Assembly (NCBI RefSeq): GCF_000024925.1
Contig: NC_013521.1
Span: forward strand, 2,356,001-2,420,000
DNA length: 64,000 bases
Direction: 5' to 3'
Source of the DNA: Sanguibacter keddieii DSM 10542
Lineage (GTDB): Bacteria > Actinomycetota > Actinomycetes > Actinomycetales > Cellulomonadaceae
The first letter of the stretch is position 1; every line of letters begins with the position of its first letter. This document shows positions 51,448-58,790 of the stretch, piece by piece. The position numbers and the translations under genes are program-made. The notes beneath the pieces are model-generated. The model saw only the letters and a program-made list of their open reading frames with translations, was not told the DNA's origin and did no database searches.

Positions 51448-52116
51448 TCAGGCGTCGGGCAGCGCGACGACCCGGTTCTGGTACGCCCAGACGACGGCCT
51501 GCAGGCGGGAGCGCACCCCGAGCTTGGGCAGCATGCGGGCCAGGTGCGACTTGACGGTCGACACCTCGACGACGAGCTCGCGGGCGATCTCGTCGTTGGA
51601 CATCCCCTGGGCGAGCAGCAGCAGGATCTCGCGCTCGCGCTCCGTGAGCAGCCCGTCGGCGCGGTGCGCGGCGACGGGGCGCAGGCTGCGGCGGTCGACG
51701 AACTCGCGGAGGATCCGGCGGGTGAGGGTCTGGTCGATGGTGCCGTGCCCGGCGGCGACCTGGCGGACGGCGTGGACGATGACGTCGGGGTCGGCGTCCT
51801 TGAGGAGGAAGCCCGACGCCCCCGCCTCGAGGGCACCGAAGACGTAGTCGTCGATGTCGAAGGTGGTGAGCACGAGGACCGGGACCGGGTGCTCGACGTC
51901 GGGGCCGCTGAGGCGGCGCGTCACCTCGATGCCGTCCAGCCCGGGCATGCGGATGTCGAGGCACGCGACGTCCGGACGCAGCGTCTGGGCGAGCTCGAGC
52001 GCCTCGAGGCCGTCGGAGGCGACACCCACGAGCTCGAGGTCGGGCTCGGCCGAGAGCAGCGCGGACAGCCCGGCACGGACAAGGGGCTGGTCGTCGGCGA
52101 CGAGGACGCGGATCAT
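51448..52116 (-). CDS. two-component response regulator, NarL/LuxR type
   Basis: The 222-residue protein has a receiver domain (VLVADDQPLVRAGL, phospho-acceptor Asp in DVACLDIRMPGLDG, Thr and Lys in LTTFDID and FLLKDADP) and a LuxR-type helix-turn-helix (LTEREREILLLLAQGMSNDE, VSTVKSHLARMLPKLGVRSR). Its ATG overlaps the stop of the kinase gene (ATGA). Placed beside the MacB-like transporter genes on the same strand, it probably activates them in response to a cell-envelope signal. Confidence 0.95.
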   Translation of the reverse strand: MIRVLVADDQPLVRAGLSALLSAEPDLELVGVASDGLEALELAQTLRPDVACLDIRMPGLDGIEVTRRLSGPDVEHPVPVLVLTTFDIDDYVFGALEAGASGFLLKDADPDVIVHAVRQVAAGHGTIDQTLTRRILREFVDRRSLRPVAAHRADGLLTEREREILLLLAQGMSNDEIARELVVEVSTVKSHLARMLPKLGVRSRLQAVVWAYQNRVVALPDA

Positions 52117-53384
52117 GCGGGGTCTCCTGGCAGCTGGTCGGTCGTCGTGCGCGGCGGGTGGGTGGTGTCGCGAGGCAGGGTGAGCCGCACCTCCCAGCCG
52201 CCGTCCACGGTGCTGCCGTAGGCGAGGTGGGCCCCGACGAGCGCGGCTCGCTCCCCCATGCCGAGCAGCCCGAAGCCCGGGCTGCTCCCGGTGCGGATGG
52301 TGGGCTGGGTGGGGGCGGCGTTGTGCACACGGACGATGAGTGCTGCCTCGTCCTGGTCGTCCACGTCGACGACGCACGCGGCACCCGGGGCGTGCATCGC
52401 GGCGTTGGCGAGCCCCTCCTGGACCATGCGGAACACGACGAGCTGGGCGAGCGGCCCGACGCCCTCCCCGAGCTGGTGCCCGGGCGTCTCTGACACGCGG
52501 AGCTCGACGTCCAGGCCCGCGGTGCGGCGGTCGTCGACGAGGTCGCGCAGCGCGGCGACGGTCTCGACGGACCGCGTCGCCACACCGTCGTCGTGGCGGA
52601 GCAGCCCGACCAGGCGGCGCAGGTCGTCGAGCACGGCGGTGCTCTGCTCGCGCACCTGCTGCACGGACCGCTTCGCGGCCTCGGGGTCGGTGTCGATCTG
52701 GCGGGCGATCGCCGCGGACATGATCGCGATGCCGGACATGTGGTGCGCGGCGATGTCGTGGAGCTCGCGGGCCATCGCGGTGCGCTCGTCGGCCACTGCG
52801 GCCTGCACGAGGGCGTCGCGCTCGCGCACGAGCGCCTGCTCCTCGCCGCGGTGCGCCATGCGGGCCTCGCGGCGGGCCGCGACCGCGAGCGCCACGACGC
52901 ACGGCAGCCCGACGACGGCGAGCGCCTGGAGCGCGGCGGAGCCGAGGACGACGGGCAGCGGGTCGGTGCCGGTGACGATGGCGTTGATGGACTCGCCCGC
53001 CAGGACGAGCAGCGCTGCGGCGGGCAGCAAGACGCGGAGGTCCCGGGGTGGGAGGACGAGCGTGACGAGGAAGACCGCGAGGACGGTGAGCGTCCCGGTG
53101 AGGCTGTAGACGACGCCCGGTCCGGAGGCGGCGAGGAGCACCGGGAGCGCAGCGACGACGAGGAGGGACGCACGGGGCGTCGTCCTGGCGCGGCTCACGG
53201 CCAGCGCCTGAGCGGTCAGCGTGACAAGGGTGAGCCACCAGGCCAGGGTCCCGGGAGCTGCGACGACCGTGTCGGGTTCGGCCGGGTCGAGCACCGGGAG
53301 GGCGACCAGCACCCCGCAGGCGAAGATCCACCCGACGGCTGCGACCCACGCGTCGACGGTGCGCGGCGCACGGGTTCCTGTCAC
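52113..53384 (-). CDS. sensor histidine kinase (HisKA_3 type)
   Basis: The 423-residue kinase has five to six hydrophobic segments in its first 180 residues, a short extracellular part, the phospho-acceptor His in ARELHDIAAHHMSGIAIMSA and an ATPase domain with VFRMVQEGLANAAMHAPG (N box) and SSPGFGLLGMGERAALVGA (G box). It pairs with the NarL-type regulator encoded directly downstream. The GTG at 53384 has TAGACT eight bases upstream, a near-leaderless start. The signal is probably sensed in or near the membrane, as in BceS/LiaS-like kinases. Confidence 0.93.
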   Translation of the reverse strand: MTGTRAPRTVDAWVAAVGWIFACGVLVALPVLDPAEPDTVVAAPGTLAWWLTLVTLTAQALAVSRARTTPRASLLVVAALPVLLAASGPGVVYSLTGTLTVLAVFLVTLVLPPRDLRVLLPAAALLVLAGESINAIVTGTDPLPVVLGSAALQALAVVGLPCVVALAVAARREARMAHRGEEQALVRERDALVQAAVADERTAMARELHDIAAHHMSGIAIMSAAIARQIDTDPEAAKRSVQQVREQSTAVLDDLRRLVGLLRHDDGVATRSVETVAALRDLVDDRRTAGLDVELRVSETPGHQLGEGVGPLAQLVVFRMVQEGLANAAMHAPGAACVVDVDDQDEAALIVRVHNAAPTQPTIRTGSSPGFGLLGMGERAALVGAHLAYGSTVDGGWEVRLTLPRDTTHPPRTTTDQLPGDPA

Positions 53385-53422
53385 GAGACGTGAGTCTAGG
53401 CCCGAGGTGTGGCTGGTATGCC

Positions 53423-53938
53423 CTAGCTGGCGAGGATCCGCCCGCAGAGGTCGATGAAGTCGACCAGGACGTCGAGGTCTTCCTCGGTCATGGAGGCGCG
53501 ACGATCCTCGATCTCGGTGCGGGTGAGCTCGGAGACGATGATCGCGGCCGTGCGGCACACCCCGACGCCGCGGCCCTTGTCGCCCGTCTCGACGTCCGTC
53601 ATGAGGTCGTTGATGCCCGGGCCGTACATGTCGTCGGCGGTAAGGTCCATGAGGTCCTCGGGGACGACCATCTCCTTGAAGTCGTCCGGGACCTGCGACG
53701 CACCGTCGTCCGGGTCGCCCTCGGAGGGCGGTGCGATGACGTCGGGCGCCGGGGTGGACTCCGCCGGGGTGTCCGACGGTGCGGGCTCGGTGGTCTCAGG
53801 CTCTGAGGGCGTCGCGGAGGCCGTCGGCGACGGCGCCGGGAGGGCCACCGGGGCCGAGTCCTTCGGGGCCGACGAGGTACAGCCCGACACGGTCAGGACG
53901 AGGGCGAGCAGCACCGCTGCGGCACTCTGACGCTTCAT
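53423..53938 (-). CDS. small lipoprotein, paralogue of the one at 43956-44408
   Basis: A 171-residue predicted lipoprotein with lipobox VSGC (Cys20), the same APKDSAPV segment as its paralogue shortly after, a Pro/Ser/Thr/Glu-rich spacer, and a C-terminal domain with MYGPGINDLMTDVE, VCRTAAIIVSELTRTEIEDR and EEDLDVLVDFIDLCGRIL. Both Cys of the domain are shared with the other copy. Position next to a sensor kinase could be chance. The family is not known to me. Confidence 0.75.
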   Translation of the reverse strand: MKRQSAAAVLLALVLTVSGCTSSAPKDSAPVALPAPSPTASATPSEPETTEPAPSDTPAESTPAPDVIAPPSEGDPDDGASQVPDDFKEMVVPEDLMDLTADDMYGPGINDLMTDVETGDKGRGVGVCRTAAIIVSELTRTEIEDRRASMTEEDLDVLVDFIDLCGRILAS

Positions 53939-54046
53939 GGGGGGCTCACTCTCTTCGGGACCACGCGCCACGTCCGGGGCTCCGAGGCGCGCAGCCACGG
54001 TACCCCGCTGGGGTCGACGGCTCCATGTCGGCAGGTCTGCGAGCGG

Positions 54047-54181
54047 TCAGAGCAGGCCGAGAACCAGACGTAGCGCTTCGTCGACCTCCACCAGTTCGTC
54101 CGCGTCGAGGCGCCCGGCGAAGTCACCGAGCCGGTGCTCTACGTTCACCGCACTGGTCTGCCGCACCTTCGTCTGTAGACA
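54047..54181 (-). pseudogene. remnant of a MazF/PemK-like toxin C-terminus
   Basis: Directly after the stop of the preceding small ORF, and in the same frame, 44 codons read CLQTKVRQTSAVNVEHRLGD and then FAGRLDADELVEVDEALRLV before a stop. The pattern (Q-x-R, R-LG-x-x-x-GRL, then VDEALRLVLGL) resembles the C-terminal third of MazF/PemK toxins. The N-terminal two thirds are missing and there is no start codon, so the toxin gene appears to be deleted. The match is by eye and must be taken with care. Confidence 0.45.
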
Positions 54182-54415
54182 TCACCAAGAGCGCAGGAAG
54201 TTCATGTGCTCCATGACTTCGGCCATCTCGGCGAGGTCTTCCGGGGCCTCCCGAAGATCGTCTGCCTGTCGTGACGCGAGCGCGACGCGCGCCTCGTGAT
54301 CATCTGACGTGGTGGCTTCACGTTCGACGCCAGAGTTCGACTGGCTGGTCTTCGTCGAGGAACCGGGCAGAACACGACCACGCCCCTGCGCACCATTGTT
54401 CACACCTCGCACCAT
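54182..54415 (-). CDS. possible antitoxin remnant upstream of the toxin fragment
   Basis: A 77-codon frame ends in an acidic, helical segment VALASRQADDLREAPEDLAE then MAEVMEHMNFLRSW, the type of C-terminus that antitoxins of MazE/VapB/Phd kinds use to wrap their toxin. The first 35 residues show no DNA-binding motif and may be scrambled. No clear ribosome site is seen before the ATG. It is followed immediately by the toxin-like fragment, so the pair looks like a decayed type II toxin-antitoxin locus. Confidence 0.4.
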   Translation of the reverse strand: MVRGVNNGAQGRGRVLPGSSTKTSQSNSGVEREATTSDDHEARVALASRQADDLREAPEDLAEMAEVMEHMNFLRSW

Positions 54416-54534
54416 AGACGCAGGATGTCACGATCCGGCCTGCGCCCGCATTGAGCCATGCCCAGCGACAGCAGTCGCGACCTCCTGGTGCACGAGGACG
54501 GCCCGTCCAAGGATATTCATCTGACTCCGCTGGC

Positions 54535-54540
54535 TAGGCT
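54535..54540 (+). promoter_or_regulatory. -10 box of leaderless gene at 54547
   Basis: TAGGCT ends six bases before the ATG at 54547. The gap 53939-54546 otherwise contains only the two decayed frames on the minus strand. Confidence 0.6.
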
Positions 54541-54546
54541 GCTGAG

Positions 54547-55038
54547 ATGAGCCCCAGCACCGCCTCTACTTCTGCTTACCGCGCCCCGATGCGTACGCTA
54601 CGCGTCGACGACGGCACGGCCGCGGAGTGGGCGATCTCCGCCGGGGTCGTCGGGCTGGACGGGGCGATCCAGGCCCAGGTCGACAGTCTCGACGAGGTGC
54701 TGGCGGCGGTCGACCTCGAGCTCGACGAACGCACGGCGCGACGCATCCGCCGCTTCACGCTGACTCCAGCAGGCTCCCTCGTCTGGACACAGGATCGCAG
54801 CGGAGGGTTGCACCTCGGACGTCTCGGGGGCGGCCAGCGCTACGCCCGGGACACGGACGCACTCCGACTCGGTCTCCCACACCAACGGGACTGCGAGTGG
54901 GGTGCTGGCCCAGTACCGGTGGAGCTCGTCCCCGCAGCCGTGAGAGAGACCTTCGCGCGCGGTGGCCGGAACTGGCAGCAGATCCGCACCGACGACGGAG
55001 CCAGCGCGCGTCTGTGGGAGCATCTCGAGGGAGTTTGA
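54547..55038 (+). CDS. protein with a PUA/EVE-like module, unknown function
   Basis: The 163-residue protein has an N-terminal helical part and, from about residue 70, a beta-rich module: FTLTPAGSLVWTQDRSGGLH, LGRLGGGQRYARDTDALRLG, then HQRDCEWGAGPVPVELVPAA and TFARGGRNWQQI. The order 'G-x-L-x-W..LG.l.G..Y......H.R...W....vP..v...f...GR..Q.I' is like PUA/EVE-type modules seen in nucleic-acid-binding and restriction-related proteins. That is inference by pattern only. It sits in a lower-GC patch beside the toxin-antitoxin remnants, which suggests an acquired accessory region. Confidence 0.6.
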   Translation: MSPSTASTSAYRAPMRTLRVDDGTAAEWAISAGVVGLDGAIQAQVDSLDEVLAAVDLELDERTARRIRRFTLTPAGSLVWTQDRSGGLHLGRLGGGQRYARDTDALRLGLPHQRDCEWGAGPVPVELVPAAVRETFARGGRNWQQIRTDDGASARLWEHLEGV

Positions 55039-55148
55039 CTCTGCGCCCAGAGCCTGGGGCACGTCTGATCAGGCCGCGAAGTCCGCTTCCCGTCTCGTGC
55101 TCAGATCCGAGCAGACGCGCGATCAGCGCGGCGGTCCAGTGCTGCCCT

Positions 55149-55733
55149 TCAGGACCCCGTGTGCAGCGTGAAGGTACCGCCGGTCTCGCGCTCGACCTCC
55201 ATGTCGTCGAGGTTCCGCGCCTGGTCGCGGGTCATGACGACGAGCTGGGCAGTCGCGGGGTCGGACCTCGACGCGGACCCTGGAGCGGTGACGTCGAACG
55301 GGGCGAGATCGACGTCGGACGGGACGAGGAGCGAGGTGCTCCCACGAACTTCGCCGGCAGCAATCTGCAACGAGGTCCCCCGGTCGAAGAAGATGTCCGG
55401 CGGGGTGCACGACGACCCGTAGAGGTCCGTGTCGACGAGCCACGACACGAGGCAGATGCTGCCGTCGTCGCCGAGGGCTACCCAGTGCGTCTCGGTGTCG
55501 CTCTCGCGGAGCAGGCGGGTCGTGTCAGGCTGCACCCCGAGCCCGTCGGCGTCAGGTGCAGGCGGGATCTCGTCCTGCGACGTCTGCGTGGCAGCGAGGA
55601 CCGGGATCATGTCGACCGGCTCTCGCGAGGCGTCGTCACCCGCGCAGCCCGCCAGCGCAAGAGGCGTCAGGACCGCTGCGGCCACCATCCACGTGCTCGT
55701 CGACCGGCGTCTCGTCACGCGGTGTCTCGTCAT
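55149..55733 (-). CDS. predicted lipoprotein, unknown function
   Basis: The 194-residue protein has an Arg-rich start, a hydrophobic stretch and lipobox LAGC (Cys30). The mature part carries ETHWVALGDDGSICLVSWL and SSCTPPDIFFDRG with two Cys that could pair, and a beta-rich end. The pattern is like actinobacterial surface lipoproteins with no assigned role. No family name is recognised. It is the last gene of the accessory patch; the 147 bases upstream to 55880 show nothing I can support. Confidence 0.65.
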   Translation of the reverse strand: MTRHRVTRRRSTSTWMVAAAVLTPLALAGCAGDDASREPVDMIPVLAATQTSQDEIPPAPDADGLGVQPDTTRLLRESDTETHWVALGDDGSICLVSWLVDTDLYGSSCTPPDIFFDRGTSLQIAAGEVRGSTSLLVPSDVDLAPFDVTAPGSASRSDPATAQLVVMTRDQARNLDDMEVERETGGTFTLHTGS

Positions 55734-55880
55734 GGCGCTGCTCCCCTGTGTCGAGCCGACCCGTCGCTGATGGTCGGGCCCGGCGGCGTGATCGACTCGA
55801 GCCTGCCATCTGGACCGCGGGCCTGCAAGGTCAAGGGCACGCCATCATCGGGTCATGACGGCCGGTCGCTCGGCCGTCTT

Positions 55881-56696
55881 CTATCGTGTCGCGTAGAACA
55901 CCACAGCCGCACTGGCCGCCACGTTCAACGAGTCCACTCCCCCGGCCATCGGGATCTTCACCACCGAGTCGACCGCCTCTAGCGTCTCCTGCGCCAGGCC
56001 GTGGCCCTCGGTGCCGAAGATGAACGCCGTCTTCTCGTTCTTCTGCTCGACGAACTCGTCGAGGGTCACCGAGTCGTCCGACAGCGCGAGCGCCGCCACC
56101 GTGAACCCGGCTGCCTGCAGCTCACCGATCCCCGACGGCCACGGGATCCGCGTCCACGGCACCTGGAAGACCGTCCCCATGCTGACCCGCACGCTCCGCC
56201 GGTACAACGGGTCCGAGCACCGCGGCGTCACCAGCACCGCGTCGACACCCAGCGCCGCAGCACTCCGGAACGCAGCACCGAGGTTCGTGTGGTCGACGAC
56301 GTCCTCGAAGATCGCGACGCGGCGTGCTCCCTCGCCGCCTCGCGCGCCCGCCAGCAGCTCAGCCACGCTCGGCTCGACCGGTCGGTGCATCGCGGCGAGC
56401 GCTCCGCGGTGCAGGTGGAAGCCGGTGATGTCCTCGAGCAGCTTCGGCTCGCCGACGAACACCGGGACGTCGGGCCACTGCTCGACGACGTCGGCCATCG
56501 ACTCGACCCACTTCTCGGCCATGAAGAAGGACCGCGGGCGCAGACCCGCGGCGAGTGCACGGCGGATGACGTTGGAGCTCTCCGCGATGAAGAGGCCCTT
56601 CTCGGGCTCGTGCTTGGAGCGCAGCACGATGTCCGTGAGGTTCGTGTAGTCGTCGAGGCGCGGGTCGGTCGAGTCGGTGATGGGGATGAGAGGCAC
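55881..56696 (-). CDS. TrmH/SpoU family RNA 2'-O-methyltransferase
   Basis: The 271-residue enzyme has a substrate-binding N-terminal part (LTDIVLRSKHEPEKGLFIAE) and a SPOUT knot domain: VAIFEDVVDHTNLGAAFRSA (motif 1 with the catalytic Asn-x-Gly-x-x-x-R), FIFGTEGHGLAQETLEAVD (motif 2) and VKIPMAGGVDSLNVAASAAV (motif 3). It would methylate a ribose in tRNA or rRNA using S-adenosylmethionine. GGGGAGAA precedes the GTG start. Target base is not readable. Confidence 0.93.
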   Translation of the reverse strand: MPLIPITDSTDPRLDDYTNLTDIVLRSKHEPEKGLFIAESSNVIRRALAAGLRPRSFFMAEKWVESMADVVEQWPDVPVFVGEPKLLEDITGFHLHRGALAAMHRPVEPSVAELLAGARGGEGARRVAIFEDVVDHTNLGAAFRSAAALGVDAVLVTPRCSDPLYRRSVRVSMGTVFQVPWTRIPWPSGIGELQAAGFTVAALALSDDSVTLDEFVEQKNEKTAFIFGTEGHGLAQETLEAVDSVVKIPMAGGVDSLNVAASAAVVFYATR

Positions 56697-56716
56697 GGGA
56701 CCATTCTCCCCGACGA

Positions 56717-56752
56717 CAGAGCCCGCCCGGCCTCACGGCCGGACGGGCTCTG
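56717..56752 (-). terminator. terminator after the ABC exporter operon
   Basis: CAGAGCCCG-CCGGCC and its complement form a stem of 15 pairs with one mismatch around a TCAC loop, between the end of the exporter gene and the methyltransferase gene on the same strand. Confidence 0.7.
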
Positions 56753-56777
56753 CATCACCTAGGACAGACGTCGTGCG

Positions 56778-58790
56778 TCAGTCCTCCGCCCCCGCGAACT
56801 GGCTCTGGTACAGCCGTGCGTACGCCCCACCAGACGCGAGCAGCTCGTCGTGCGAGCCCTGCTCGACGATGTCGCCGTCCTCCATGACGAGGATGACGTC
56901 GGCGTCGCGGATGGTCGAGAGCCGGTGCGCGATGACAAAGCTCGTGCGGCCCTGGCGCAGGGCGTTCATGGCCTTCTGCACGAGCACCTCGGTGCGGGTG
57001 TCGACCGAGCTCGTCGCCTCGTCGAGGATGAGGATCGGCGGGTCGGCGAGGAACGCGCGGGCGATGGTGAGCAGCTGCTTCTCGCCAGCGCTCACGCTGC
57101 CGCCCTCGTCGTCGAGCACCGTCTCGTACCCGTCGGGCAGCGTCCGCACGAAGGAGTCGACGTGCGTCGCGGTCGCGGCCTCGAGCAGGCGCTCCTCGGA
57201 CACCTCGCCGGTCGCGCCGTACCGGATGTTGTCGGCGATGGTCCCCTTGAACAGCCACGTGTCCTGCAGCACCATCCCGATGCTGGAGCGCAGCGCGTCG
57301 CGCGTCATGGTCGACGTGTCGACGCCGTCGAGGGTGATGCGCCCGCCGTCCACCTCGTAGAACCGCATGATGAGGTTCACGAGGGTCGTCTTGCCGGCAC
57401 CCGTCGGCCCGACGATCGCGACCGTCTGGCCCGGCTCGGCGACGATCGACAGGTCGGTGATGAGCGGGACGTCCGGCGAGTAGCTGAACTTCACGTGCTC
57501 GAAGGCCACGCGACCCTGGACGGTCTCGACGCGGGCGGGCTCGGCCGGGTCGGGCGTCTGCTCGTCGGCGTCGAGCAGGTCGAAGACCCGCTCGACCGAC
57601 GCCACACCGGACTGCAGCAGGTTCATCATCGACGCGACCTGCGTGATGGGCTGCGTGAACTGGCGCGAGTACTGGATGAACGCCTGAACGTCACCGAGCG
57701 TCATGGTCCCCGACGCCACGCGGAGCCCGCCGACCACGGCGACGATCACGTAGTTGAGGTTGGCGATGAAGCCCATCGCGGGCTGGATGATCCCGGAGAT
57801 GAACTGTGCCTTGAAGCTCGACTCGTAGAGCCCGGCGTTCTCCTGCTCGAAGGTGTCGATGGCGGACTGCTGGTGGCCGAACACCTTGACCAGGGCGTGC
57901 CCGGAGTACATCTCCTCGATGTGCGCGTTGATGGTGCCCGTCGCGGCCCACTGCTTGATGAACTGCGGCTGCGAGCGCTTGGCGATCATCGCGGTCACGA
58001 GCACCGACAGCGGCACCGTGATGAGGGCGACGACGGCGAGCAGCGGCGAGATCCAGAACATCATGGCGAGCACGCCGATGATGGTGAGCAGCGAGGTGAC
58101 CAGCTGGGACAGGGTCTGCTGGAGGGTCTGGGCGACGTTGTCGATGTCGTTGGTGACGCGCGAGAGCACCTCGCCGCGCTGCTGCTTGTCGAAGTAGCCC
58201 AGCGGCAGGCGGTTGATCTTGGACTCGACCTCGGCGCGCAGCCGCAGCACGGTGTTCTGCACCACGACGGCGGTGAACCGGCCCTGCAGCCACCCGAAGA
58301 GGAACGAGCCGACGTAGACGGCGATCACGCCGAACAGCACGTTGCGCAGCGCCGTGGTGTCCAGGCCCTGCCCCGGGGTGACGGTCATGCCGGACACGAG
58401 GTCGGCGAAGGTGTCGTTCCCCTGCGCACGCAGCCCGGCGACGGCCTCGGCCTGGGTGGAGCCGGCGGGCAGCTGCCGGCCGATGACCCCCTCGAAGATG
58501 ATGTTGGTCGCGTTGCCGAGCAGCTTGGGGCCGAGCACCGACAGCGTCACCGACACGACGGCGAGGACCGTCACGACGACCACCCGCATCCGCTCGATGC
58601 GCAGATACCCGGCGAACCGCTTGAGCGACCCGGTGAAGTTCATGGCCTTCTCGGTGGGCATCCCCATGCCGCCCATCGGGCCACCGGGGCGGCCGCGTCC
58701 GGCGCGAGCGGGAGACTTCGTGGGTGGGGTCACCTCGCCCACGGGCTCTTCCGAGCTGCTGCGGGCCGGTCCTCCGGTGTGCGCGCTCAT
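56778..58790 (-). CDS. ABC exporter half-transporter, second of a heterodimeric pair
   Basis: A 670-residue fused membrane-ATPase subunit: a Gly/Met/Pro-rich lead, six hydrophobic segments, then an ABC domain with Walker A AIVGPTGAGKTTLVNLIMRF, signature SVSAGEKQLLTIARAFLADP (Ser-Ala-Gly-Glu in place of SGGQ) and Walker B ILILDEATSSVDTRTE. The pair resembles heterodimeric multidrug exporters such as BmrCD/LmrCD. Its ATG overlaps the stop of the partner gene (ATGA). Export of drugs or lipids is likely. Confidence 0.93.
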   Translation of the reverse strand: MSAHTGGPARSSSEEPVGEVTPPTKSPARAGRGRPGGPMGGMGMPTEKAMNFTGSLKRFAGYLRIERMRVVVVTVLAVVSVTLSVLGPKLLGNATNIIFEGVIGRQLPAGSTQAEAVAGLRAQGNDTFADLVSGMTVTPGQGLDTTALRNVLFGVIAVYVGSFLFGWLQGRFTAVVVQNTVLRLRAEVESKINRLPLGYFDKQQRGEVLSRVTNDIDNVAQTLQQTLSQLVTSLLTIIGVLAMMFWISPLLAVVALITVPLSVLVTAMIAKRSQPQFIKQWAATGTINAHIEEMYSGHALVKVFGHQQSAIDTFEQENAGLYESSFKAQFISGIIQPAMGFIANLNYVIVAVVGGLRVASGTMTLGDVQAFIQYSRQFTQPITQVASMMNLLQSGVASVERVFDLLDADEQTPDPAEPARVETVQGRVAFEHVKFSYSPDVPLITDLSIVAEPGQTVAIVGPTGAGKTTLVNLIMRFYEVDGGRITLDGVDTSTMTRDALRSSIGMVLQDTWLFKGTIADNIRYGATGEVSEERLLEAATATHVDSFVRTLPDGYETVLDDEGGSVSAGEKQLLTIARAFLADPPILILDEATSSVDTRTEVLVQKAMNALRQGRTSFVIAHRLSTIRDADVILVMEDGDIVEQGSHDELLASGGAYARLYQSQFAGAED

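Noticed and set aside
43454-53938. A biosynthetic gene cluster around the exporter at 45 kb
   Set aside because: No peptide-modifying enzyme, synthetase or protease is encoded nearby; the monooxygenase-like protein has its own regulator and operators and is on the other strand.
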